Position numbers and translations under genes: made by a program
Notes under the pieces: model-generated
Told to the model about the DNA's origin: nothing
The model's input: only the letters and a program-made list of their open reading frames with translations
The model's database searches: none
Part shown: positions 21,121 through 33,385 of the stretch, piece after piece
Layout of the letters: each line of letters starts with the position of its first letter
Numbering within the stretch: the stretch's first letter is position 1
From: Bryoerythrophyllum caledonicum
Lineage: Eukaryota; Streptophyta; Bryopsida; Pottiales; Pottiaceae
Reading direction: 5' to 3'
Length of the DNA stretch: 64,000 bases
NCBI GenBank assembly: GCA_963971425.1
Contig: OZ020514.1
Coordinates: forward strand, 40,523,158-40,587,157

Positions 21121-22440
21121 TAGTTTCCCTGATGCACACATTTTTACGGTTAAAGGAGTTGATGTTATTGATGTCATCCCTAAGAAGTATGGTGATTTCA
21201 TTTTTTGATTAACTCATACTAAATTTCCTATTGATTATTTGTTCAAGGAAAAAAATAGATTAAGTCATCAATCATTTCCATACACAGTGATTAGTGGAGT
21301 TCTTTATAACAAAGGTAAAGATGACATACTTAGACGATGTGCGAATCCAAGTGAAGTACCCATGGTCTTAAGGGGTTGTCACAATGATGCATGTGGTGGA
21401 AATTTTGCTCGATGGGCAACTGCACAAAAAACTTTAAGGGCAAGATATTGGTGGCCTACTTTATTTTTGGATGCAACTGATTTTCTTAAAAAAGTGTGAT
21501 CCCTCCCAAAGAGTTGGTAGGCCAACGGCAACAACATCTATGCCCTTAACGCCAATCCTAGCCCAAATTTCCTTTTTAAAATGGAGAATCAATTTTGTTG
21601 GACCAAATAAATCCTCCAGTCGTGAAGGTCAGAAACGAAAAATCTTAGTTGCCAGTGAATATGTAACCAAGTGGATAGAAGCTTTAGCAACAAAGAATGA
21701 CGACGTAGTACATTTAGTTGCGAAGTTCATTCATGAAAATATCATTACTAGATTTGGATGTCCTAAAGGACTTGTAAGTAATAGAGGAACTCATTTCATT
21801 AATGATACCATTGAACGAATGTTGGAAAAATACTTTATTAAACATAGAAAGTCCTCATCCTACCACCCAAGAGCTAATGGACAAATTGAAAATACAAATG
21901 GAATTTTGTGTAAAATCATTACTAAAAAATTAGCGGAATATGCATCTGACTAGAAGTACAAGTTAAATAATGCTTTATCGGCTTACCGATGTACCATTAA
22001 AACAACAACTAAATCTTGCCCATTTTAATTGGTGTATGGTTTAGAAGCCATGTTACCAACAAAAGTAGAACTCCCCTCATTAAGAGTGGCCATTTCCGAG
22101 CGAATGAGTGATAGTGCATCTTTAAGAGAATGCCTAAATACTCCAGAACGCCTTGATGAAATCCAAGGCCAGGCTTTTTTTTAATATGGAAGCTATTCAA
22201 AAACAAAGAAAATCCTTCTATGATAGTAAGCTAAAATCCAAAGCTTTAAAGGATAATGACCTTGTATTGCTTTATAACAACAAATTTTAGAAATTTCCGG
22301 GAAAATTTAAAATGAGATGGTTTGGCCCGTACAAAATACTTAAGTCATATGCTAATGATTCTGTGAAATAACAAGATTTTGCAGGTAATGTACATGCAAC
22401 GTGGTATAATGGATACAAACTTAAGAAATACATTACTTGA
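21121..22440 (+). pseudogene. Integrase and C-terminal tail of gypsy element 1
   Basis: The N-terminal zinc-binding region is degraded (HNDACGGNFARWATAQKTLR, then ARYWWPTLF). The core reads WRINFVGP, CPKGLVSNRGTHFI and HPRANGQIENTNGIL. The two catalytic Asp positions of the DDE triad read Asn (INFVGP and SNRG), both consistent with GAT to AAT, while the Glu remains. The C-terminus has KFPGKFKMRWFGPYKILKSY and DFAGNVHATWYNGYKLKKYI, the typical Tat-lineage end, and stops at TGA 22438-22440. Integrase would have joined cDNA to the genome. This copy could not. Confidence 0.85.
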
Positions 22441-24181
22441 GGGCAAGTTACACTTTAAAAAAAACTACTTTATACTTAAATAATTTTGTAAGTGGTCCAG
22501 AATGACTTTAAATTACCAAAGGGATAGTGATTAAGTGATAGATGGGTATAAGTAAAGTCGCAGTCACATATTTCTTACTTAGGGGCAATTGCCACGAGTA
22601 ACTAATATAATACTTATAGCAATTATAACCTAAAAGATGGGTGATATTAGTATATAGAGTAAAACATAATATCGTCATTAAAAAAAACAACAAATTGCAT
22701 TAAATCACCAAAAAATAATAAGTATATGTGGAGAGTGAAAAAATATAAGAAGTTAACTTAACAGCTAAGTTAGAAAAAAGAGATGTCGCCGCTTAAAGCA
22801 TTTAGTGTCTTAAAAAGGGTGGTTGCATAAGAATAGACTATCCCACAGTGGAAAAACATGTGATAATTTTTTATTTAAAATAAAAATAATAATTATTATT
22901 ATTATAATTTAATTAAGAAATCAAATTATGATCATTGAAAAAGAAAGATTAGTGGGAAAATTTGTCAAATTAGATTTTTGTAGTGAGAAGACCTCTTCAT
23001 GTTAAGAGAATCAATCTACATGATGAGATAGTGGAAAATCTACAAAAGTGACTGATTCAACAAAAAATCAAGAAAATTCTTGGAAAGAGAGTCTATGACC
23101 AAAAAAAGTAACCTAGCACGCCCTACTTAAGAGAAGAATGGTTGTGTCAAGATGCATAAATTGAGAAGAAGTCATCTTGGTTTTGCCCAATTAGGAGAAA
23201 GAAGATGTGGCAGTTGGAAAACCTAGAGCATAGTGCATTGGAAAATCGAGTGACCGAGTGTGGAAATTTTGAAGCAAGCAAAGGTAAGAACTCCTTGAGA
23301 GATTTCAAATTGTCTTTGGAAATATTAGGATGCTTGCTAAGAGTTGTTGTAGAGAGTGGTTTTCTGTCAAAGTGCTATGAATACAACCAGTAAACAGTGA
23401 AAGGAGGAAACTTTCTTATATGTCCAAGTGATGACAAGTAGAGCAAGGAAGTGTCTTGTAAAAACCTTTAGAAATAGACAATTTGGTCTTACTTTAGGTC
23501 ATGAAATTGATAAGTTGTTGAATGTGCATTCTTATTGAGATAATTGACTTAAGACTTTGCATGCTAAAAGCTAATCTCTTTTGCATGTGCATACAATGAG
23601 TTGTCAAAGTATCCAGTGTTAGTATTAACAAACTTTGGTAAGTATACATTTATCCAAGTTGAGATTGCACATTCGGAAATTAGGGTTTGTAGTTAGACAA
23701 CACTAATGTAGATACTTATGAATGTTGAATTAGAAATATGTATAGTGTCTTAATTTTGTTAAGAAGAAGACGTCAACCTTGTTGAGAACCACTTTATTTT
23801 GTACATCAAAAGGAGTGAAGTTCCTCAAAAAAATTTGTAGATGAAATATGTGATGGTGATGAAAAGAAGTGTGTAAAAAGAAAATAGAAGATAGTTGAGA
23901 ATAATTACACAAAATTGCCACAGATTGCCGAGTGATTAAAGATACCAACAGCAATAGAAAACTCTTAAGAAAAGCAAGGAGAAGTTAGGTTATTGCAATA
24001 GAAATCACAAGCTTGTAGATTGACGTGGCAGTGGACGCAGAGATCGCAATGAATTAGAGAAGAAAGACCTAGAAGGATTTTGAGATCGACTCCACTCTAG
24101 GAGTCCAGAGTTGGAGTAGGTTACTCCTTCAACAAAGCAAAGATCCCTTGGAAGGAATGGCTTAAGTTTGTCAACCTTAGA
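22441..24181. other. AT-rich non-coding stretch downstream of pol
   Basis: No coding frame is supported. There is a run of A, T and TTA/TAA repeats near 22860-22925. I looked for a 3' LTR starting with the same bases as LTR A and did not find one here, so the 3' LTR of element 1 is either lost or is LTR B at 41429. Confidence 0.45.
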
Positions 24182-25560
24182 TTGTTGATGGCACCGGATG
24201 GCACAAAGGTGTTGTCACCAAGTGGTCTTGGTGCAAAATATATTAGAGCTAGACGAGTGAGCAACTCAGCTAGTCAAAAAATTTATATGCGTGCATCAGT
24301 GTGGAGATTGCAGGCAAGACTACGCGACACAAGTTATTCTTTCACAACACCACCTACATTTCAAAGTTTTGCCCTCCTCTTAAAGGTCCTACACGGAAGA
24401 CATCACCGGAAAAGAAGGAAGACTTGATAAGAAGACGAAAAAGGAAAGGCTTTGGAGAATGATGGAGGAACCTAAGGAAGAGTGTGACGTGGAATAGGCA
24501 CCTTTAACTATGGAAACTCCAAGTATGACCCCGGAGACAGTGGAGATTTCTAACTGAGTTACCGAGATAGTAGAGGTTCCTACTCCCACTTCTAAGATTG
24601 CAGTGATTCCCAATCGGGCTCTTGAGGTCACATGAGAACCTACTTTTACAACTCCTAAACCCTCGAGGACTATGCCCGATAAACGAAAGAAGAAGGTGAT
24701 GGAGGTGCAACATTTTAAGAAGATACACGAGTTAACCACTAGTAGTAAGTTACAAATTGTTGGTGTATCTAGGAGGCCAACTGAAGCCACACCAACACTT
24801 GTACAATCGGTTGCAGCAAGGACACCGTCTTCCCCGATAAAACAATGGTGGTGAACCAAGCAACAACTACATGCTCAACTAGAGGTTGATCATAAAAAAC
24901 CGGCAGTCATCTGAAGATCACTCTAGAGACAATCATGTTGAAGTATGTGATAGTATGAGCTCCGGGATGGAGAAACTAGACTTGTTGGTGGAAGAAAAAA
25001 ATGATCTGGTAGCCCAATATGACGGTACAAATAAAGAGACCTTAGCAGTCAAGGATCGAAACGAGAAAGCCTTTAGTAAGGAGAAGGATGAGATGGAGAA
25101 GCAACTAATGGAGGCTGAGAGAGCCAAGGAGATTCTCGACAAGGACCGAGCTAGCCTGCAAAGAAAACTCCAATAGCCTCAAGAGAAGATAAAGTATGGC
25201 GTAGGATTGTATAGAAACACCTTAGAGAAATCATAGTAGTTTGAGAGGAAGCAATAAGAGGTTGTGGAGCTCCATGATTACGAGTGCAAGTTGACGGATC
25301 AATTGAATAGCTGCAACTTACGTTACCAAGAAGAGAAGGACAAGAACGATCTTTTGACGTGGGAGCTTAAGGCGGCCATTGCCAAGCATCAGACAGAGCT
25401 TAAGGGTGGCAAAATCAAGCGTCATAATAGTGGAGCCACCTACAATAGAGGTGCTGAGCTTAAAGAAACAAGTTGAGGATTTAACTACAGCTAACGCTCG
25501 ATTAACTACACAAGTCAAGGCAGACACGGTGACGAAGACCAATATGCAAGCAACAATTTA
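24182..25560 (+). pseudogene. Degenerate Pro/Thr-rich and coiled-coil frame, unknown
   Basis: Three adjoining plus-strand frames look protein-like. A Thr/Pro-rich repeat region (about 24500-24660; TPETVEISN, VEVPTPTSKIAVIPN) leads into a basic segment with KRKKKVMEVQHFKKIHELTT. Then comes a charged coiled coil at 24886-25480 (EEKNDLVAQYDGTNKETLAV, EKDEMEKQLMEAERAKEILD, YQEEKDKNDLLTWELKAAIA). Stops and at least one frameshift occur. It could be an extra ORF of gypsy element 1, since Tat-lineage elements can carry one after pol, or a separate gene fragment. No named domain. Confidence 0.4.
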
Positions 25561-25879
25561 GCAACATGATATTCTTAGTCCATCCCCGTTTTCATTGTTT
25601 TGAGCTTATGAATTGCAAAAGATAGCATGTTGTAGCATGATGGAGCTTACGCCATGAGAGAAGCTAAGTCATGATGAATTCAAACTCTTAGGGACTGCTG
25701 CTACCAATTTTTTGAATATGCAAAACTTGCTATGTGAGATGATTGTAAGGCAAGACCTCCAGCTAGGCGATACGAACTAGATGTTGGTACCAATTGGTGA
25801 TATTGGTACTAAGGTGCTGATGGCTATTTGAATTTGGAGGCACAGTTGCAGATAAGGCGTCAACAATAACAAAAAGGTC

Positions 25880-27052
25880 CTGACTGAACGAGTTGCGATA
25901 ATCGCCGACCTTAACCTTTCTAACATTCCAACTAGTGCGGAGTTTCTAGCAAAATAGAAGAGACAGCTAGAGAAGCTGACAAGAGCAATACAAGTTGAGC
26001 CAACATTTACTGAATATTTGACTCATGCTAGAGAGCGTGAAGAAGTGGCTTAGCGAGGTGAACAATAAATGTTTGCCAAACTACTACGTGTTGCACAATA
26101 AATGTTTGCCAAACTACAAGCACAGTACCGACTAAAGAGAGTAATATAAGGAATCAAGAGGAAGGTGGTTGATGTGGCAGATGCAACACGGATGGCTACA
26201 TTTCTTGTTCCACCACCTAAGCATAGGTTGCCTGCTTGGATGACAGTGCCCGTTTCTATCACTGGATCATTGAACGAACATAGATTTTTAGGGCAATATA
26301 ACAACATGTTCAATAATCAAGAAGAGGCTCCCTTCCCAAGCTAAGAGACCATTGACTCGTTGTTGGAGGACTTTGGGATGTCTCCTCAAACTTAGAGGCC
26401 GTGGGATACTCTTCAATCGAGTATCTTCAAGCATTGGCCATGTCTTTCCCCTATGGCACTAGCTATAAGTTGTCACCAATGTGCTCTTAAGGAATATAGG
26501 CGTCATAAGTGGGCGCCATGGAGTAGATTCGACACTCTGCCATATAATTGACCACAGATCCCCAGAAGCTTCACCAACCATCAAGAATATAATGACTCTT
26601 AAAGAGCCTCTTTTGAGCTTCACCATTAATACACCGACCTTGTGTATTTTAGAGCTACAGTATTCTGCAATATCTTGGCTCACATGTGCTTGGGTTATCG
26701 GTGTGTGGTGATTGTCAACAGATTTGATGAGTAGAAGCCAAGGTTCCATTTATGGACTAAGCTTTAGTAGCTGCCAAGTCGTTGCATGCAGATGTTGGAG
26801 TGCATGGTCATCACCAACTTTCTCAAGGGCACCAATGCTATCTTTGTTTTGGAGTTTTTCAACAAGCATGAGGAGCAGCTGAGTACGTAGTTGATTTACG
26901 AGGAGACGCATGAGACTTACTTGTTCAAGCACGATGACGAGGTACATTGCACCATTGTAGCAAATGAGATGCAAAATATTCTTCAAGAGATGGATTTTTC
27001 GAACAACTTCAAGCACAAGCAACCACATATCGAGGTCAAGCATAAGACTTAA
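25880..27052 (+). pseudogene. Long single frame of unknown protein with ~15 in-frame stops
   Basis: One plus frame can be read for about 390 codons without any frameshift, although 15 stops interrupt it (about seven TAG, seven TAA, one TGA). Recognisable protein-like runs include LTRAIQVEPTFTEYLTHARE, FLVPPPKHRLPAWMTVPVSI, LEDFGMSPQT, FRATVFCNILAHMCLGYRCV and MVITNFLKGTNAIFVLEFFN. I do not recognise the family. Most stops follow residues where Gln would fit (for example EQ-stop-MFAKL and AQ-stop-MFAKLQAQ), which suggests CAG/CAA changed to TAG/TAA. An 8-residue unit, MFAKLLRV/MFAKLQAQ, is duplicated in tandem near 26070-26120. Confidence 0.5.
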
Positions 27053-29376
27053 ACTAGAGGTTTGAACAGCACTTTCAATATGGAAATTAGACAATTGATT
27101 CCACAGCTTATTACGGAAGCTGGAGGAAGTATAAACGGCAGACAAATTATGATAAGTACCATAGATGTTGAGCATAAAAGACACTTTGGTTAACTCATTT
27201 TGAAATAAATGGCGTTCTTTTGTGGTGAATTGTTATAACAATATGGATATTGTTGTATAAATGGTTATATCAAGAACAAGTGGTTGTTCATTACCATAAG
27301 CGTTAGAATATTGACAAGGTTAGTAACATGAATTTGTATATTAAAATTCTTTCGAAGTGATCTAGTGAATTGTTCAAAGAGAATTAAATTCTGCGGAACC
27401 ATCAATGGAAAAAGAGTGAAAGTATTCAAAAAGAGTTCACCATGCAACTACAAGAAAAAATATATTTGTGAAGTAAGAAAATTTTGGCAAAAGCCACGTT
27501 GGCAAACTAAGCGCAAATACTTGACTACTAAGACCTCAAAAACTGGAAGCTTCCAATTATATATATGTAGTAGTAACTTTTTCAAATTGATGTAGTTTAT
27601 GCTGACTTGGTGTTAATAGAGTCTCTAAATCCACTTGAATTAGGTTCGATTATGAGAATAAAAATCAAATGGATGTTTAAAGTAGTTTTGGTAGTTAAGA
27701 TGTGAAACGACTTAATTATGTATCCACCTAGAATTATAAGAGAAAGAGAGGAGGGCCAAGGAAACACTACACACTTAGTTTTGAGCAATTACGTTTTACA
27801 GTGTTAGTCATTATCTTAGCTTGATCCACTTGATCATGTTCTGTCATCGATTGGAGTTTTTCTGTGCCTGTATAGTATTAGTGGTTATATTCTGATCATA
27901 TCAACTCGATTCACTATACACATATATATACTATCAAATCGATGTGTGATCAACTAGATATGAGACGGATTACTGGAGTTGCTTGGTTCCACCTGTAACA
28001 TATCAACTGGATTCACTAACTTGTATACACCTTGATTGCAGCTATCTAATTGATCTTAAAGTCAGGGATTGGGGAGTATGTTGAATCATAGTTAGGAGTG
28101 TTAGGGGGAGTCCATAGTTGAGTTAACAACTAGATGAGAGAGAGAGAGATCAAATTGATAAGTGGGATTCTAGGAGAAGTCCAAGGTTGCCTGAGAGTTA
28201 TAGCCGTGACTATCCACTGGATGTAAAGAAGTTAATTGTAGAGATGACGATCCTACAATAGCTATGATTTGAATTTTCTATGAATTGGAGTCAAGTGCAG
28301 GTTACTAAGTGTGAGAGTAATATACATGCTTCAAATTATAACATAGAAAATACCAAGTCAACAAGAAATATGAATGCTTGATTGAATTATGTTCTGCTGG
28401 AAATGTGTTAGGCCAACCATATCCATTAGATAATTTACTAAATGATTTGACATACAAAACCATTCATCCAATTGAGAATAATCTACTTGATAGGACGTAT
28501 GTGCAGCCTTCATCAAATAGAATATTATAACTATGGTTGGAATTAATTAAGTCTTTGTATTTAAGGAAAATCAGGATGGTAAATTGATATGTGGAAATCC
28601 ATGAATTGCGATCAAGGCATTCGACATACATAAGGTTATAATCTCAATGGAGAATTGAGATCAATTTAGAAGAAGTAAAGATGGAATAAAGTGGAACGGG
28701 AGAATTTCATGAGCTAAGTATTAAAACCCTAATTTCAATTACGCAACATGGCATAATATAATTCGTAAATAGAATAAGGTGAAGGAGTTTACAATGTTGT
28801 TACTATCAAATTGATTATGGATACACCAACTGGATACTAAGGTTACTATCAAATTGATTGGACTAAGAGCGTTTCAAAAATACTAATCAATTTCTTAAAA
28901 AAATATACTTTGGGTTAATTCAATAACAATCACAATTACAACCTTCATGTGACCTTAAGCTACTTATACACTAAACGAAAAGATCCATTCCCTATAGAAG
29001 GTCCTAGAATTGAATTGCATGGAGTGTTTCGATGAATTCAATTAAAGATAGAATTTTCTATGCTACAATATACCCGCCCCCAGCACCTCCAATTATCACC
29101 TAGTGGCAGCCATGGCAGTATTACGTTTTGAGGAGCCATCCCGTCGACAAAGGTCTTTCGATTGACAGCATGAAGTTTGCTACGCTGTATATATTGAACC
29201 CGAGGAGGAGCTCCAAACGATATGAGATAAATGCGAGCATGACAACACAGAAACAAAGTATTGGAATTACCAGTAGTATATTACAAGGATAAAAATCATT
29301 GCTGTATTTATGAATACAAAAACTTAAGGACTGTGAATTCATGATATTGATAATTCATGCATGTTATGTAAGATGT
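27053..29376. other. AT-rich stretch with recurrent TCAAATTGAT / CAACTGGAT words
   Basis: No convincing coding frame. Short words such as ATCAAATTGAT and ATCAACTGGATTCACTA recur near 27895-28020 and 28795-28870. A purine tract followed by TGTTGAATC near 28068-28085 resembles a copia PPT/LTR start, but I found no partner repeat. A slightly GC-richer patch at about 29060-29250 has open frames on both strands that I cannot assign. Confidence 0.35.
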
Positions 29377-29575
29377 CACGGGATGTGGCGTCGACGACGA
29401 CACCACATCTCGTGGTGTTAGCGGAGGTTAGATTAGTTTAATCTATGTTAGTTTATGTGAGGACGTGCGTTTGACGCACCGTAGTCATCTGGTGGATGGA
29501 TTTCATCCATATAGTATTGCGGTTGTGTGTATACCGCCGCATACGTCCTTGACTTGACGTCTTTGTCAAGTCAAG
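29377..29575. repeat. Cluster of six consecutive inverted repeats
   Basis: Six hairpin-forming inverted repeats follow one another in 199 bases. 29377-29414: 17-bp arms with two imperfect pairs and a 4-base loop. 29429-29445: TAGATTA/TAATCTA. 29465-29479: GTGCGT/ACGCAC. 29493-29510: overlapping TGGATG/CATCCA or ATGGAT/ATCCAT. 29519-29537: GCGGT/ACCGC. 29548-29575: CTTGACTTGAC/GTCAAGTCAAG, perfect 11 bp with a 6-base loop. Such dense structure could be an LTR R region, a packaging or replication signal, or a transposon end. Just downstream (29580-29610) TTAGTGAG recurs three times. Confidence 0.7.
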
Positions 29576-29582
29576 CTTTGTT

Positions 29583-29610
29583 AGTGAGTTAGTGAGTTTT
29601 AGTGAGTTCT
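29583..29610 (+). repeat. Three copies of TTAGTGAG
   Basis: A short direct repeat, TTAGTGAG-TTAGTGAGTT-TTAGTGAG, directly follows the hairpin cluster. On the minus strand a purine run (CTGGGGGAGAA, opposite 29671-29682) lies on the other side and resembles an LTR polypurine tract, so this small segment may be part of an LTR in minus orientation. The LTR reading is inference. Confidence 0.4.
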
Positions 29611-29639
29611 TTGCTTGTAAGTGATGGTTTGTCATTAGC

Positions 29640-31088
29640 AAAGGCTCCGCATTCACTACTTAGTTGCGCTCGTTGATTCTCCCCCAGTGGAGTGCGTGCC
29701 ATTTGACTTCTTGTGGGAAACACATGTATCTTTCACTTGACAAAGACCACTCTTTCTCTAATTGTGTAAGACTTACAACATTATGATTTGATTGATTTCA
29801 ATGATGGTAGCATTTGTGGACGCTCATGGTTGTTAAAGCGTACAAACGTTGAGTTGTAGAAGAGTTTCTAAGGAGCACCTGCAAAGCACAAGTTTCTAGA
29901 GCCTAGTGTTAGAGCTTGATGTTGGAGTTGGGAGGTGAGAGCTCGATTTTTCATCTAGACTTGTTTGATGGTTCATCCATCCGCCCCTCATCCGTTTGCG
30001 AGTTCCATCCCGACTGCAAGCACATATAGGCTAAAAGCAAGCCCAACTAGGAGCGCCGAGATCAATGAAGAGATGTGGGTCCGGGCAAGGAAGTCAATTC
30101 ACATGAAAGACGTGGGCAGCTGCGCCCACGGTGAGTGAGCGAGTTGAAGCATGACATCCATGTCAGGCTAATTGGAGGTCGGGACAACGAGGAGCGCCAA
30201 GAGTACCGGTTCGTGGGGAGCACAGGCTTAGGTATCATCGGGGGTAGGGGCACTTCCATGTTGTAGCAGGTTATAGCGACAGGGTCAACATGGCTCTACG
30301 ACCTTGGAGCAAGGAAGCACCAGGAGCCCAATTGCAGTGGGACATAAGGCCTAGAGGTACCCAATAGCGTGCCGAAATCTCTATCCCGTCAGTTTTTTAG
30401 CAAATTTCAGAAGTCTCTGGCGTTGAATCATCCAAAATCCAACTTTTGGAGTTTTAATTATTTTTAAATTTTGACTTTGGATTTGAGTTCGTGAAAATTT
30501 TAAGACTAGTCATGCAAAAAAATTTTAGTTTGCAACAAAAATATTAGTTTGCAACAAAAAAACATGTTAATGTGACTTCAAAAAATTAAAAAAGCTAGTG
30601 TCTAAATTTAGTAGTTTGCAAGGGCATTTTGACTTGGATGTGAGTTAAAAGTTGAGCCTTTAATTGGGAAATTTGCCATTTTAGTCTAATTTTAGTGTTG
30701 GATTAGCTTGTTGACGCGTTAAATCAATCATTGTGGCAATTGCATTGGGAGGATTTGTGTTCCTAACACCGCGGTCAATGCCCCTCTATTTCTTTAGTTT
30801 TAGACATTGAGGGGAATACTTGCAAGTGTTTCTCTTTGTATTGTAGCTTTGCGACTCAGGCCATCCACTGCAGGCGTATGCTAGTGGCTCTGACCCCTAG
30901 TCCATTCTGCTTTTATGATGTTGGGGGAGAGGATCCGGTTTTGAATTCTGGATTCTTGTGCGGTACCTCCCTCGGATAGCGGGCTTGTTGCCGGTGTTTT
31001 CCGATGGCCCCATTTCCTATCGTACTAGATTGTGATAGGATACTGTAGGGATGAAGTTAGGTTTATGGCCGGCAAGATCTTTTTCTGT
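29640..31088. other. Unassigned leader region before solo LTR C
   Basis: No coding frame is firmly supported. A patch at about 30120-30340 has protein-like plus-frame sequence (VRLIGGRDNEERQEYRFVGS, TGLGIIGGRGTSM) broken by stops. A purine tract, TTGGGGGAGAGGA, occurs near 30921. The final part (about 30700-31088) is moderately GC-rich and, given that the solo LTR splits it from 33096, probably belongs to the 5' LTR or leader of the methyltransferase-bearing element. I could not match it to the 3' end of that element. Confidence 0.35.
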
Positions 31089-31093
31089 GGGGG

Positions 31094-33090
31094 TGTAGAG
31101 TGATTTTTCACCACTCTAGGAAAACACCCAAGTATACCCACCTCTCATAGGATTCGTTACGGGGATGATCATACGCCTAGTTTTAAGTAATTGGAGATTA
31201 ATTGTGTCGTTAAAGCTATCTTTTTGGTTAATTCTTAAGGTTATCTATCTATTTTAAGGAAATTAGGGCTGTTAGCATCACTCTTGAAGGGATCCACAAA
31301 CAAGTCTAACCCCAAAGGATCTCTCGTGCCTTAAAAAGGTACATTAGTCCTTTTAAGATTGTGCTTATGCCACTAATTCTTAAACATCTGCCACACTGGG
31401 CTAATGGAAGTTTCCATTAAGTCTCATTGCATTGGTTCTTTAATTATAGTCTTTATGAACTCAAATTCTTACCTCATGCAAAATTGCTCCACTTTTCACG
31501 TCCGTCCACTCGGTCCACGTGATCACGTTCTTAAGACAAGGGTTAGTCTCAAAAATCACATACACAAGTCAACTTAAGTCTTAAGGAGTTTCAGCTCTTA
31601 AGCCTCCACTTAAGTTCACATATCCCCACTTAATGTTTAAAGACTACGGTGTTCTACACTTACTCGTACCACTTAGTTCTTAAGATCTCTGACTAGTTCT
31701 TAAGACTTCATTCTCGATCGTCTCCATGTTCTTAAGGACACAGTTTCTGATCCTTAGTTCTTAAGCACTCACTTACTCATTTAGGCCTCATTCTTAAGAA
31801 CCTGCACTATCTAGACCAATTGAGCCCTACAATGTTCTTAAGTTTCTGTCTTGAGACTTCCAGAATCGGGAGTGCATCTCACTGAATGCAAATGTTGTCC
31901 CGTGTTCTCACTCATACGAACCTTTAAGTCCAAGCCTTTAAACTTAAGGGTCTCCTGGTACTTAAGGTCTCAACCTTCATAAGATTATGTATCCAAACTT
32001 GGACTTAAGATTCTTAAGTTTCTATGTTTTCTTCTTAAGTCTTTCTTCGGGATTTGTTCCTTGTTTTCTCTCTTATGATAGATTCTTAAATACTCACAAC
32101 TTAGGCTACCTTAGAGAATCCCTTCTATTAAGGCTAGACTTAATGCTAATTTTTTTGTATGCATAATATGACACTCTTGCCATGCATCAAGATATGCCAC
32201 TCTTGATGTTTATTGCATAAATTGCATTAACATGAATAAGAACTCCACTCTTATTCTTATGATACTCAAGTTATGCTCACTCACACTTGAGATCTTGTTA
32301 AGTACTTATGCACCACACTTCTTATGCACTAAGTCACTTAATTTCACATTATCTCCATTAATCTTCACAATTATGATTAATGCTCCAACACACACACAAG
32401 GTCACACACAAGGTCACACACACGACCTTAGTAGTTAGGATATTTCCCAAACTTATTCCATGAAGAATAAATATACAATGCATTCATGCATAGGAATTTT
32501 ATCCACAATTAATACCTAATGCATGCACTTGCATTTACAACACACAATGTCAAATTTATGCAATGAAGTTCACATAATATTGCAATTATACATATGACTC
32601 AAGTCACAAGACTCTACATATGCAAATTCAATAACAATTATATATTCATATATAAAATTAAATACTCTTACAACATTAAGAGTCATCAACTAGCTCTTTC
32701 ACCTTAAGCTAGGGCTCACTCCAATCTTCCTCCAATGAATTTCTATGGTAATGGCCAAGAATGCTAAAAATTCAAGCTAATCATTCTACTCAACATCGAA
32801 GAGGTACACCTCTTGGCAAGAGATTTTCCTTATTATTAACCATTAAGATTAATTCCACTAAATCTTCACATCTCTTCATATCTATTCATGGAAAGGTGCA
32901 CCCTATCCAAAGGGTATGAGTTCAACCCTTTTCCCATTATTTCCTATTTCTTGGATATGAATAGGTACTTTCCAATTAATTAAGTACTTAGTGTAAACTT
33001 AATCATTAATTTTTAAATTCTTCATATATCTACAATCTTTTTAACACTTAATTTTCGGAAAAAATCTATTTTTGTCATTTTGGCTCTACA
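31094..33090 (-). mobile_element. Solo LTR 'C' with 5-bp target duplication
   Basis: This 1,997-bp segment starts TGTAGAG and ends CTCTACA, perfect 7-bp terminal inverted repeats of the LTR type, and is flanked by GGGGG at 31089-31093 and 33091-33095. Read on the minus strand it is a diverged relative of LTRs A and B, sharing the G-box block (CACGTG at 31516-31521), the palindrome near 32799 and the CCCTTTGG word near 32915. No internal element sequence is attached, so it is a solo LTR left by recombination. It lies inside the 5' region of the methyltransferase-bearing gypsy element and is therefore younger than that insertion. Confidence 0.85.
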
Positions 33091-33385
33091 GGGGGGATGT
33101 GGTTGGACTTGTGATAGTCGGAGGTGATAACCGGTAAAGCACATAGCTTGGTGATTTTGTAAGTGCAGGTCGCCCTTATCCTATAGATAGTTGCAGGTAT
33201 CCGATAGTCAATTTCTGGTGAGCACCAGGAGTCGGTATTATCGCTCCCCCTCACTAGACTTTCCGGAGAATGCATCGCATTTAGACTTTGGGCCAGGGAC
33301 AGATACCAACGAGGCTTTAGAGCCTATTTTGGCGTTGGATACCGACCGTAGGCTTTGGGTCTAGAGTGTGGGTACGTTCGTCGAC

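Noticed and set aside
28068..28085. Copia polypurine tract and LTR start
   Set aside because: The sequence looks right, but no copia pol domains and no partner LTR were found in the window.
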